Shown here: positions 54,026-64,000 of the stretch, one piece after another | Layout: each line of letters begins with the position of its first letter | How positions within the stretch are numbered: position 1 is the first letter of the stretch | From: Notolepis coatsorum | Taxonomy: Eukaryota; Chordata; Actinopteri; Aulopiformes; Paralepididae | Length of the DNA: 64,000 nt | Direction of reading: 5' to 3' | Assembly (NCBI GenBank): GCA_963971535.1 | Contig: OZ020590.1 | Coordinates: forward strand, 153,492,034 to 153,556,033 | Notes under the pieces: generated by a model | Told to the model about the DNA's origin: nothing | Databases searched by the model: none | What the model saw: only the letters and a program-made list of their open reading frames with translations | Made by a program: the position numbers and the translations under genes

Positions 54026-54439
54026 TTTCTTGAGGGAGCCCACCAGGGCGAGAGATTTGAGAGCACCCCGCACATTATACCAGGGGGACTTGTGGAAACA
54101 ATAGGCTTATAATGTTTTCTAAGACAATATCGCCCCCTGCTGCCCTTTTTCGCACATCACCCCTATTGCACCACAGTCCCCCAGCATCCTGCAGGAGGCG
54201 CCCCCATCCCACTAACAATACGTGCGTCATTACGCAGCCACACCTCCACCACGCCAGCCCACGTGCCCACTCAATTCTAACCCCAATTCCCAGAATTCCC
54301 TGTACCGAATCGTAGTCCGCCATTAAGGATGGCTTCCCGCGAGACGTCGCCACATGCTTACGTCACGTTTACACACACAAGGTCTCGCTGTCAGCCAAAA
54401 TAGTACCACGCGATATTCCCCGAGACTCCCAGCATGCAA

Positions 54440-54620
54440 CATTGTTAGCACAGGTAGCTTTAGCATGTTAGCATAGTTAGCTTTAGCATGTTAGCATAGT
54501 TAGCTTAGCATTTTTAGCATAGTTTGCTGTCCACTGCTAACCCCATTAGCTTAATACCGTTTGCCCCATTAGCTTAGCTCAATGTTGCTATCGCTCGATC
54601 AGCCTAGCACGGCTAGTTAG
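54440..54620. repeat. TTAGCATG / GCTAAC-rich repeats
   Basis: Tandem units such as GCATGTTAGCATAGTTAGCT (about 22-26 bp), decaying rightward. A motif common in fish DNA. Confidence 0.75.
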
Positions 54621-56371
54621 CTTAGCCTAGCCCTTTACAATAGCGTTTCCTATACGGCCCACTATCCTGTTGATTTGAGCAGCACAACACATCGCGACGT
54701 TTTGCACAACCCAGTCATACTTTATAACATAATTTTAAATTTATTAAGCATTCGTTCATAAACCTTACAGTATCATTTTCTCGTTTGCACGCCCGTCCGG
54801 CCCCGGCCGGCTCCGTATTCTAAATCTAACGCTCCCGATCCAGCCCCGTATTTCAAATCTAACGCACCCCCTCTAGGCCCCCACCAAGCAGATGCTCCTA
54901 GTGACGTCATCAGTGGTGGCCGCGATCTGCCATTTATTCCTCGAAGCAGAAGAAGAACCCTGCTTTCTTTGATCTTTACCACATTAAACCACAACCTCAT
55001 TACCACTGATTTAAAAAAAAATCAAATAACGTGACACATCCTTTTGGTTCCATCTCACTCGCCATTCACTCAATTCATTCGATATCGCAACGCAGCGTCC
55101 ATACGGTATGTACGACGTTCTTGCGGACAGTGCTATGGTGTCCCCGCGGCCGTACCCGTCCCTAGAGTTATCATAATGATACAAAAAATACCGGCATCCA
55201 CTCCATAACCTCTAGCAGACTCATTCACACACATCCTCTCTCATCCACACAGTTACACTCATACTTCCATTCAGCAACATAATCATTCTTAGCACTGGTT
55301 AACCTTGTACATCATGCAGCATCATTTGGTAGCCTTTCAGCCACCATGGATGAAGCTATAAGTTCCGTCATCTCAACACATCAGTCGTACTAAACATTAT
55401 TAGCCCCAAGCATTCCCCGTTAGCTTGCAACGTAGCTTAGCATGTATTAGCCCTGCTTTGTATAGCAGTAGCTTCCCGGGTATATAACGGCTTTATTCCG
55501 TATTGGTTGTAATATAGTAATCCGCGACGTTTAGCGTTATGATGACGTACGTTTGATTATAGCCATGATACCATGCATGTGTCATCCTATTTCATCTAAA
55601 CAACATATATACATTGTTACATACCAAAGTCCTTATATACTGCCTCATCGCTTCTAAGTGCAGTTTTTTTGTTCGAACATAAGCGCAGATCTTTATAACC
55701 CCCCAGTGCACAAGTGCTTTATATCAAGGGTTACTTTTCTCCCCCATCACCCCTCTTCTCAACCTCTCAATCTTCACATCCAGCGTCGTTTTTAGGAGCT
55801 CCATTCGTCTCTCCCCCAATCGACCGAATGCCTCCTTAAGAATTCGCGAATTCTATAAGCAGATTGCGTCGGATCACCATATAACAGATCTGTATGAAAA
55901 CGTCTTTTTAAACTCGTCTGTTTATACGTGCCGATTCTAAGAGTGAAGTCCGCGAATGATGGCACGGAAAAAGCAACAACCTCTTTGACGACGCGGCCGA
56001 ACGAACACAATCTAGTCTATTACATTTATGATTGTGTCCTGTTCCAACTGCCCGCGTCTTCTCCTCTGTCCCCAGCGTTTAACTCTTCATCACAACGGCC
56101 GATACCAGTCCAGTCTTGTGAGAACTGGAACCAAATCTCGGCCGCTCTGATGTCATTATTCGCTCCGTTACAACCCACGATTCACAGCTGCCCAAATTCC
56201 ACCCTCCTAAATTCATCTCCCTTGGTGCAACTTACCGTTATTCTCCGCCGTCGTTTGGATGTCCGTAGAGTGTAGACAGTCGTTGAAAACGTTGTTGCTC
56301 TGCTCACCGAGAGATCTTGTCTTCGAAGGATGGTATAGTGGATTTTCCAGCTCGGGAAAACGGCTCCAGAT

Positions 56372-57318
56372 TGACGTGTATTTTCAATGAATCTATCTAC
56401 TAAAGTCTTAGGATCGTATAGTGGATTTCTATAGTATCTCTGCTGTTGTACTCACACGTTCTGTTCAATTGTCTTATAAATGATTTGGAGTCGGAGCCAG
56501 GCGCTAACGGTACAAAGACAGTCTGGCCGTCGTTTATTGGAAGATCCACACAGCTTAAAGTTCTCGCCAACTTTTCTATTGTCTAAAAGCATCTGCAGCA
56601 CGTCTCGATTGGATAGGTTTTCAGCGTAGGTTTTGGGGGTCGTCTCAAGATGATGCTCTCCGTGCGTCGACGTGGTCTGCTGGTCTCCGTGCGTTTTTTT
56701 CATGTCTCTCAACCTGTGGTAAATATAGGAATCACCCAAACCCCGCCCAGTGGTCGAGTCTCTGCCCCGTGATGTCACAGAACGGAGACTCCTGTACCTG
56801 TTCTAATTGGCTTAACACGAAAGAACTGGGTTCCCTGACCAATAAGGAAGTGACATGACTATTTTCGGCTCGTTACAAGGTGACCTTACAGAGGGGATGT
56901 GAACTAGTTTCCTTTTCGAATGATTTACCCAAGTGTCCCTGAATTCGACCCTCATACAGATGGAAATATAGTACCCACTCAACCTAACAGTGGGTATTCC
57001 AGAAAGGTCTGTTTGGACTGTTTAGCTAAAGTAAACAGAACTCTGGTGCCGGCCTTCAGGCCTGACTTAAAGTTAAGTATTGGGCCCTCCATCCCACTTT
57101 GTTGTGTGGGGAAAGAGGTTTCATTTGTTTGCCATTTGATCTGTTCTTATTTTTATGGTACTCTGGGCTTTTTCCTATAGCTGCTAGGTGAAGGGTGAAG
57201 GGTTGCACTGTTAGCCTTTGACTGAATTCTCCTATGGCCTTTCCCAAAAACCGCTAGATGATTTTGATCCCTCCTGTAATGCTTATACGGGTCATTTTGA
57301 TCAATTTAATTTACGACA
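56372..57318 (-). repeat. 5' LTR of the Gag-only element
   Basis: 947 bp, same as 48228-49174 except at about three sites (for example 56427 T versus C, 56809 A versus C, and the second base of the plus-strand left edge). Right flank GCTT. Confidence 0.85.
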
Positions 57319-57350
57319 GCTTCCTATCGGCTTGAATAGGGAGGTGTAGT

Positions 57351-58712
57351 CATAGATATATATAGAACACTAGATAGCTTAAGGCGGAGTCACCAGCGTC
57401 ACTGAACCGCCGCCATCTTGCCCAGGTCAGCCTTGAGTGAGAGTGAGTGAGCTGCACAGACAAAAATACTCTTAACTCGCTGAAATATTGACGGATTTAC
57501 AAACGGGTTGGTTTGCTATAAACATCAAAGATGTAGTTATGATACCGCATACTTATAAAAAAATTGAATTTTAAAGATGTTTTTTTTTACAAACCGCTTG
57601 AATCATAGCCAAGTTAATAGTCAAGTCAAGTCAAGTAATTTATTTATATAGCACGTTTAAAAGCCCAAGAGCCAACCAAAGTGCTGTACAATCAGAGCTT
57701 AAAATCAATGTCCTAATATAAAATACACAAATACAAAAATATAAAAAGGCACAGCAGGACAAGACAGTACATTCAGAGAGTAGGACAGTAAGACAACACA
57801 CGAATAGGGGAACACAAAGTACAGTAGCACACAGGGGACAGAGGAGCATAATAAGAGATACAAGAGGGAGGGGGCAGGATAAAATTACATGGGAGTGTGT
57901 GAGTTAGGGTGTGGGAGAATCAGGGTTTATTGAAGGCCAGGGAATAGAAGTGGGTTTTTAGACGGGCCTTAAATGTCTCCAGTGAGGGGGCAGATCGGAT
58001 CTCCAGGGGAAGCTGGTTCCATAGCTTGGGGGCCACGGCCTTGAAGGAGCGATCGCCTCTCTTTTTGAGTCTGGTGCGGGGGGGGACCAGCCGAGCCTGG
58101 TTGGAGGATCTTAGTGACCTGGGTGCTGCGTAGGGGGTGATGAGTTCGGTGATGTATAAGGGTGCTGCACCCGATAGTGCTTTAAAGGTGAGGAGGAGGA
58201 TTTTAAAGTCTATTCTAAATGGGACTGGGAGCCAGTGTAGGGAGGCTAGGACTGGTGTGATGTGCTCTCTCTTTCTGGTACCGGTAAGGAACCTAACCTA
58301 GGCGTGAGGTTATGAATGCATTGACTACCGTTTCCAGGTCAACGGGTGAGAGGATTGGTTTAATTTTACTGATGTTGCGGAGTTGAAAGAAGCATGATTT
58401 GACTACGGCATTTACCTGCCGGTCGAATTTGAGCTCTGGGTCAAAGATTACACCCAGGCTCTTGACGTGGGGTTTGAGGTGGGTGGAGAGTTGTCCTAGG
58501 CTGTTGGAGAGTGTTTTGGTGGAATAATGCTTGTAATAAACCAAACCGTTTGTAAACCGTCAATATTTCAGCGAGTTATGAGTATTTTTGTCTGTGCAGC
58601 TCACTCACTCCCACTCAAGGCTGACCTGGGCAAGATGGCGGCGGTTCAGTGACGTCGCTCTCCATTGGCCAGCAGCGCGGGTAAGCTATCTAGTGTTCTA
58701 TATATATCTATG
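57351..58712. mobile_element. Long-inverted-repeat (foldback) DNA element
   Basis: Arms of about 185 bp (57351-57540 and 58528-58712) start CATAGATATATATAGAACAC. They share GTCACTGAACCGCCGCC and AATACTC(T/A)TAACTCGCTG but differ in a short subterminal stretch. Flanks GGTGTAGT and GGTGTGGT (57343-57350, 58713-58720) match 7 of 8. The interior is a LINE 3' fragment, not a transposase. Confidence 0.75.
57622..58527 (-). pseudogene. L2-like LINE 3' end inside the foldback element
   Basis: On minus, 58544-58293 reads LKPHVKSLGVIFDPELKFDR, then SCFFQLRNISKIKPILS and NAFITSRLG, the C-terminal region of an L2-type reverse transcriptase. A frame break precedes the UTR. The tail on plus is TCAAGTCAAGTCAAG at 57622. 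The UTR has landmarks such as GGGAGCCAGTGTAGGGA. Confidence 0.75.
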
Positions 58713-58720
58713 GGTGTGGT

Positions 58721-59090
58721 TACATCATTGCTGTTTCCGGCCAGGTGTCCCCCTTTTGGTTGTACTGTCCCACCATTTTACCCAATGTCCCAAATATTGA
58801 GAGGATGTCCCTCTTTTCGAAGCAAAAAAAAACATTGGTCTGAAAGTTTGAATATTTAAAACAGATGTTAGGTGGTAACAAGCCGGCTGCCAGTGCCAAG
58901 ATGAATGTGGAGAGATATAATTCTGTATTTAATTTGTATTTATTTTGATTTAACCTTTATCTATTCGGTGAAGACCATGTTATTCTAATAAAAACAATTA
59001 CATTATCTATCTGTCCCACTTTGTTCCACCAAAATCTTACTGTTGTCCTGCTTTTGGACTTTTTGCATCTGGTCACCCTACCCACAGGGC
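58721..59090. mobile_element. Probable DNA-transposon remnant
   Basis: The right end GCATCTGGTCACCCTA is the complement of a TAGGGTGACCAGA-type terminus. The left end is only weakly matched (GGCCAGGTGTCCCCC). No transposase. Confidence 0.35.
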
Positions 59091-59439
59091 CAAGGGCACT
59101 GAAAGGCTTCAAAACACAATGAGAAGCATTCCTACACTAATATAGTCTTTAATGTCCATAGAAAGCAAGTTACAAACACCCCTTGGCAGGTAGGTATATG
59201 CAAAAAGCACGCCTGGTTTTAAATCAAGGCTTGGTTGATCAACTAATCAAGAGCACCTGCATCAATTAACTCCTGACAAACAAGACGTTTGAAATGAATG
59301 TAGCGCTGGATTATTGTGACACATGAATAGTGAAATATAGACCAGATGTAGCCTACAAACGTGCTCAAACAATCTACATTAACATTTATAAGAGAACGTG
59401 GGTGTATGAAGGAGTCTCTCCTTCACAGATGGTGGTTAC
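59091..59439. other. Unassigned sequence
   Basis: No gene or repeat identified. Confidence 0.4.
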
Positions 59440-59570
59440 CGTAGATATAACACCACCCACCCTTCAGTCACCAGCTCACAGATGGAATACACACTCATGT
59501 GGGTGCCGGGGATTGAACCGGCGACCTTTTGGTTACCGGTTGGCCTCTCCAGGCCGTTCCTGCCAGTGAT
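59440..59570 (-). mobile_element. SINE-like tRNA-derived fragment
   Basis: On minus, AACCGGTAACCAAAAGGTCG then CCGGTTCAATCCCCGG, a clear box B in a tRNA-like stem. The acceptor end is absent and the 5' half is degenerate, so it is not a tRNA gene. Confidence 0.55.
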
Positions 59571-60076
59571 TTCACAAGGGGTCATGAGTTCCGTTCCTTC
59601 TTCAGTGGTTCGTAAACCCTATCAGAGGGACACTTTCACAGCACCTTGATAATATGGTCAGAATCTTGTCTGAATCGTCATTCTTAACAATGGTGCCAGA
59701 GCGCCATCTGCAGGTGCCTTGAAATACTACCGTGTGTAATATGAATGAGTGGCTTGAATTCTCAGATTAATGGTCGGATCTGTAAATGTATTTGACCACA
59801 TACATTTTAGATGTACACTGTATGTGCATAGATTCTTGAGTTTGACTTGTAGATGGAAAACAATTATTTATTATTATTATTATTGCTTCTGAAATAATGT
59901 CTAAAGCTCTAAAGTCTAAAGCTCTCCTCCAACAATTAATTAAGTTAAATAGCCTGGAACATTGATAGAAAAAATATAATTGTATGTCAAAGTTCACCAT
60001 TCTATCTATGCTTGACTATGTAGGGGTATATGATGGGGAAATTCACCAAAACACTCTCTCTCTCTCTAAGGCACAC
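59571..60076. other. Unassigned sequence
   Basis: AT-rich with a TTATTATTATTATTATTG run near 59869. No gene. Confidence 0.4.
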
Positions 60077-60447
60077 TAGGGGTGTAAAGGTACACGTATC
60101 CGCACCGAACCGTTTCAGTGTGTACCATACCGTACCGAACGGCTGTGTACCGAACGAATACAACGGTATGTTTAACCAATAACGACTGCCCACTGGGGGC
60201 TGTTTTTTCACAATCTAATATAATAATTATAATTTTTTTCTTTTCTTTACAAGTCGATTATTAATTTCAATATAGAATATTTGTTGACAGCCCTACAAGT
60301 ACAATTAGTTACTGCACACTACATCACCCCTGAGTGGAACATGGAAAGCCAAACTTTCCCCCACTGTACCGAAAACCCGTACCGAACCGTGACTTCAAAA
60401 CCGAGGTATGTACCGAACTGTGGTTTTTGTGTACCGTTACACCCCTA
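60077..60447. mobile_element. hAT-like non-autonomous element lacking a matching duplication
   Basis: Termini TAGGGGTGTAAAGGTACAC and GTGTACCGTTACACCCCTA are inverted. Subterminal ACCGAACCGT motifs repeat in both halves. The flanking 8-mers (AGGCACAC and CTAGTTAC) do not match. The right edge lies a few bases from the start of the duplicated block at 60453. Confidence 0.7.
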
Positions 60448-60599
60448 CTAGTTACTATATGTATATCTGTACATATCTCTTACCTACTCTTACTAGTTAT
60501 GCTGCTGGCCAGTATGACTTACTACCATAGTGTCTTTATACCTGTATCACTGTACATATTAATACTTAATACTACAACTCTGTACATACATCTGATTAG

Positions 60600-60734
60600 C
60601 ACTAATACTAATCAGTGGCTCGGGAGGTAGTGCAGTCATCTGGTAATCTGGAGGTTCCCAGTTCGATTCCCCTTCTCCCGGGCAGCGTGTCGAAGTGTCC
60701 TTGAGCAAGACACTTAACCCCTAACGTAACCCCA
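60600..60734 (+). mobile_element. tRNA-derived SINE (copy in right block)
   Basis: Matches 704-830, with box B AGTTCGATTCC at 60660-60670 and one change in the head (GTAGTGCAG for GTAGAGCAG). Confidence 0.65.
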
Positions 60735-60843
60735 TTGCAGTAGTCGAGGGAGGCGAGACGTGTTGATTGGACGAGGAGTTGGGTGGCTTCATTTGTCAGC
60801 AAGGGGCGGATCCTTCTGCCGTTGCTCAGGAGGAACATTCTAT

Positions 60844-61738
60844 GCAGGGCAGGGATACAAACTGGTCAGACTACTGCTTGACCTTACTCATAGAACCCAC
60901 CTCACCCCTGCCCACTTTGACAACCTAGGATGGCTTAGAGTAGACGACAGAGTACAGCAACTTGCAATGGGCCTGGTCTACAAGATACACTACATGACTA
61001 AAGTACCCATGTACATGTCAAAATACTTCCCAAAGGCCAGTGAATGCCACGATCACAACACCAGAGGGAGCTCCACAAATCATGTCAAACCCAGATTCGG
61101 CTCAAACAAGGGACTAAACACCTTTCGCAATTATGCCACATCAATGTGGAACGCCCTACCCAAAGCTGTAAAGAAATGTGAATCACTACCCACTTTCAAA
61201 GAGCACCTACGGGAGATTGCAGTTGGAAACTGGCCCCTGTAAATGTCTAAACCCAACCCCCTCCAATGTACAGTAAATGTCCTAACCCAATAATACACAA
61301 GACCCTCTTCTTGGGACCAAGTAAGGTTTAGTCGATATTCCAATGTACAGTTTTGCTTGTACAGTTTCCCCCACCCACCTCCAATGTACAGTTCCCCCCC
61401 CCCCCACCTACCCAACCTCCTCCAATGTACAGTTTCTATGTCAAATGTATATACTCTCTTTTTTAGACTCTTTTTGTATCACAAACAGTACTGTATTTGT
61501 AAATCTGGTATGTCATAAATGTATAGATGTAGCAGTACTGTCTATCTGTATCTTGTGTATGTCATATATTTACATTCATCATATATGTTATGATGAATTG
61601 AAAATGGGGGACCCTGATGTAAACAAGATGAAAGTCTTTCTCTGGTCTGCATCCCCTTAACAATTATGTGTATTGAGCTGTACTGTATTGTACCCATTCT
61701 GCAATCTGTTAATAAAGTTTTCAATCAATCAATCAATC
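60844..61738 (+). pseudogene. LINE A 3' end (copy in right block)
   Basis: Reverse transcriptase C-terminus ends at 61242 (MWNALPKAVKKCESLPTFKE). The 3' UTR, AATAAAG and a shorter (AATC)n tail follow. The UTR has a small extra segment near 61565-61580 (ATATTTACATTCATC) absent from the left copy. Confidence 0.7.
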
Positions 61739-62008
61739 ATACATGGCACACTGAGGCCTACAACAAACTGACCGGATCTTCCTTTATTCATTATGTTGAT
61801 TGTACTGTAGCACTATTTTACTATGTCCATTCTATTGCATAATTTTACTATCTATTCTATTCTACTATTCTATTATTGCACTGTATTATTTTACTCTGTC
61901 TATTGCTTTTTATTACAGGTTCAAAACTGTCAGGTTTTTTTGATACCCACTGTGTGGGTATCAAACAAGAGACTGTCAGGCTTTAAAACTGTGTAGGAAC
62001 CAGGCCTA

Positions 62009-62104
62009 GAACTGCACCCTGAGAGGGAACTGCACCCTGAGAGAGGGAACTGCACTCTGAGAGAGGGAACTGCACCCTGAGAGAGGGAACTGCACTCTGA
62101 GAGG
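62009..62104 (+). repeat. 18/20-bp minisatellite, five units
   Basis: Units of 18, 20, 20, 20 and 18 bp. The middle ones carry an extra GA (CTGAGAGAGG). Confidence 0.85.
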
Positions 62105-62462
62105 GAGGTTCGAAGGGTCAAAGTGGGTATAAGACAGGAGGGAAGACTGTCAAGTTTTAAACTGTGGATACCAAACAGAGAAGGTAAAGACGACTTTGAA
62201 CTGTTGAACAGTAATCCAGAACTATTTTATTGCACTGTAAAAAAAAAAAAAAATAATTTGCATGGAATAGCGTACAAACTAAAGTATGTAGAAATTAACT
62301 GGTTAGTCAGTCTTGGACTATAAACAATGCCTGTCAAATGAGCCATACTATTGTCTCCATAGCTATAATACAGAACACACAATGGGTCCGCAAACATCGC
62401 TAAAATGGTCAATAACGCTGGTGCCATTGAGTAAAGATGGGAAAGGTTTGATTGAATACTTT

Positions 62463-64000
62463 ATTACAGGTCTTTGAGACCTGTAAAACACTAAGAAATG
62501 GAGTAACCAATATGATCAAAAAAGCAAAACTGAACTATTTTAACGAAAAAATTGAGGAAAATAAAAATAATCCTCAAAAACTGTGGAAGTCTTTAAAAAC
62601 ACTGGGTCACAATAATAGACTCAAGACTAAAACCACAAATCTCAACCTGAAAATAGATAACACGATCATCTCTGACAAATTGAGTGTGGCAAATTGTTTA
62701 AACACCTTCTTCACAACTGTTGCTACCACTTTGGTGAACAAACTGCCGATCCACTCTGGCCGATATGGCATACAGCACATCCAGGCCTTTTATAAGGAAC
62801 TGGGTGTACGTGAAAATGATTTTAAATTGACTGAAGTACCTACTGAAGAGGTTATGAAAAAGCTCAGTATGCTGCAGCCAACAAAACCCACAGGCCATGA
62901 CAATATTCCCACCAGATTTCTCAGAGACTCTGCTTCCATCATAGCTCCCATTGTAGCCCATATCACCAACCTCTCCATCAACCAGGGTCACATCCCGCAA
63001 GAACTCAAGCTTGCTAGGGTAACCCCTCTATTTAAAAAAGGAAACAAACTGGATCCAGGTAACTACCGCCCCGTTTCTATCCTTTGTTCCATATCAAAGG
63101 TAATTGAGAGGCTGGTATATGAGCAGATAGACAACTACCTGACTGAACATAGACTACTGTACCAGTTCCAATCAGGTTTCAGAAAATCACACTCCACTGA
63201 CACCTGTTTACTGTACCTGACCGATTATATAAAACGGGAGATGGACAAGGGGAACTACTGCAGGATGGTAATGTTGGACCTGCAAAAGGCGTTTGACACG
63301 GTCAACCACTCCATCCTACTAGAAAAATTGAGAGCGATAGGCTTTGATAGCAAGTCAGCCAAATGGGTCAAGTCCTACCTGGAGGGAAGAAAACAGGTGG
63401 TAGACATCAATGGCACCTTGTCCTCGTCCCTTCCAGTGACATGTGGGGTCCCCCAAGGAAGCATTTTGGGGCCTCAACTGTTTTTAATATATATTAATGA
63501 CATGAAATCGGCATGCGATTGCAACCTGTTCCTGTTTGCTGACGACTCGGCACTCCTGGTCTCTGACAGGGATAAGTCTAAAGTGGAAAGTGTCCTGAGC
63601 AGTGAAATGAAAAAGATCTGCTCTTGGCTCAGTGACAATAAATTGTCTCTACATCTGGGAAAAACAGAGGCCATACTCTTTGGGTCAAACGCCAACCTAA
63701 AGAAATCCCAGGGTTTTAAAATTAGAGTAGGTGGAAACATTATTGAGGATAAAGAGGAGGTCACCTACCTGGGCTTTATTTTAAATAACAAAACTTTCTA
63801 ACGAAAAAATGGCACAAAAAGTTATTACTAAGGTCAATCAAAAAACCAAATCTTTATTTAGAATTTCCTCGTAAAAAATAAATAAATAGAAACGCTCTGA
63901 GGACCCTAGCTGGAGCCCTCATCCAATGTCACTTTGACTATGCTTGCACTTCATGGTACAGCAACATATCAAAACAACTGAAGACAAAGCTCCAGACCTC
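62463..64000 (+). pseudogene. LINE B reverse transcriptase, better-preserved copy
   Basis: An open frame to 63801 (about 445 codons, no genuine start, so 5' truncated) covers PTGHDNIPTRFLRDS, YRPVSILCSISKVIERLV, FRKSHSTDTCLLYL, MLDLQKAFDTVNHSILL, CGVPQGSILGPQLFLIYIND, the catalytic FADDSALLVSD and VTYLGFILNN. It ends by an extra A at about 63788, then meets the stop cluster shared with the left copy (63871-63890). All palm-domain motifs are intact, but the C-terminal domain is out of frame and the endonuclease is missing. Confidence 0.75.

Larger units (their letters stand above)
52205..56371 (-). other. Long leader of the Gag-only element
   Basis: About 4.2 kb between the 5' LTR and gag with no credible frame. 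It contains a 300-bp purine/pyrimidine-biased tract (53730-54025) and GCTA-rich repeats (54440-54620). A leader this long is unusual, and packaging or splicing signals could lie in it. Confidence 0.55.
48228..57318 (-). mobile_element. 9.1-kb LTR element encoding only a Gag-like protein
   Basis: Two 947-bp direct repeats, TGTCG...CGTCA on minus, differ at about three positions (99.7%). GCTT flanks both ends (48224-48227 and 57319-57322). On minus, a purine tract (CAGAGAAGGGAT, from about 49186 to 49175) sits just before the 3' LTR. A TGGAGCCGTTTTCC primer-site-like sequence lies 3 bp after the 5' LTR. A single Gag-like frame lies at 51089-52204. No protease, polymerase, integrase or envelope motifs are present in 7.2 kb of interior. 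This is a TR-GAG-like non-autonomous element, recently inserted and mobilised in trans. It may derive from an LTR retrotransposon or an endogenous retrovirus; I cannot tell which. Confidence 0.8.
60453..64000 (+). repeat. Right copy of the 3.5-kb direct repeat
   Basis: Same order as 552-4080: SINE 60600-60734 (box B at 60660-60670), LINE A end 60844-61738, minisatellite 62009-62104, LINE B from 62463. It is truncated by the window end. Confidence 0.85.

Noticed and set aside
53682..54104. Gly/Arg/Glu-rich and Pro/Ser/Leu-rich frames of 125-140 codons
   Set aside because: Products of the polypurine simple repeat on either strand.

Overview
This window is vertebrate nuclear DNA, almost certainly from a ray-finned fish. 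It has no operons and carries typical teleost retroelements: several LINE families of the CR1/L2/Rex1 kind, an I-like LINE with an RNase H domain, tRNA-derived SINEs, a Gypsy LTR element and many hAT-type DNA elements. It also has one teleost-style C2H2 zinc-finger gene. Nearly all of it is mobile-element DNA, much of it nested, and I read it mainly as a record of successive insertions. No CRISPR arrays, functional tRNA genes or bacterial features were seen. Family names rest on recognised motifs; no database search was possible.

Layout. 1-551 is the end of a hAT-like element. 552-4808 is a composite of a SINE, the 3' end of 'LINE A', an 18-bp minisatellite and a broken 'LINE B' reverse transcriptase. 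Its first 3.5 kb recurs in the same orientation at 60453-64000. 4809-12477 (minus) is the zinc-finger gene, split by a 6.07-kb LTR element (6245-12314) with 4-bp target duplications. 12558-13622 is a 35-bp minisatellite that reverses orientation at about 12930. 13650-16630 holds a THAP-domain fragment, a SINE and LINE pieces. 16717-19917 (minus) is ORF2 of an I-like LINE. 20256-24150 is a nest of a repeat, hAT elements, an I-like ORF1 copy and a Rex1-like 3' end. 24866-27875 is a 3.0-kb DNA element with a perfect 8-bp target duplication that carries an ORF1-only I-like LINE.

27932-29351 (minus) holds the two least explained coding candidates: a possible first exon with a consensus splice donor, and a 186-codon open reading frame for a one-pass membrane, helix-rich protein. 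29775-34510 is repeats, including a 116-bp-arm palindrome. 34518-38026 (minus) is an almost complete Rex1-like LINE inserted into a LINE A copy. 38986-44230 is another LINE A copy, bounded by an 18-bp target duplication and split by a young Gypsy element (39197-43863, identical LTRs).

44524-48227 contains a SINE, LINE A pieces, a piggyBac-like foldback element and a hAT element. 48228-57318 (minus) is a 9.1-kb LTR element with nearly identical 947-bp LTRs. It encodes only a Gag-like protein with two zinc knuckles. 57351-58712 is a long-inverted-repeat element carrying an L2-like 3' end. The window ends in the second copy of the opening block.

How the parts relate. The LINEs supply reverse transcriptase that probably moved the SINEs and tail-sharing fragments. 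The hAT, piggyBac-like and LTR elements with no enzymes of their own depend on relatives elsewhere. Several insertions (Gypsy, Gag-only LTR element, LINE A at 38986) look recent from their intact duplications or matching LTRs. The zinc-finger gene is damaged at both ends: by the LTR insertion in its coding exon, and by a frameshift in its last finger next to a LINE tail.
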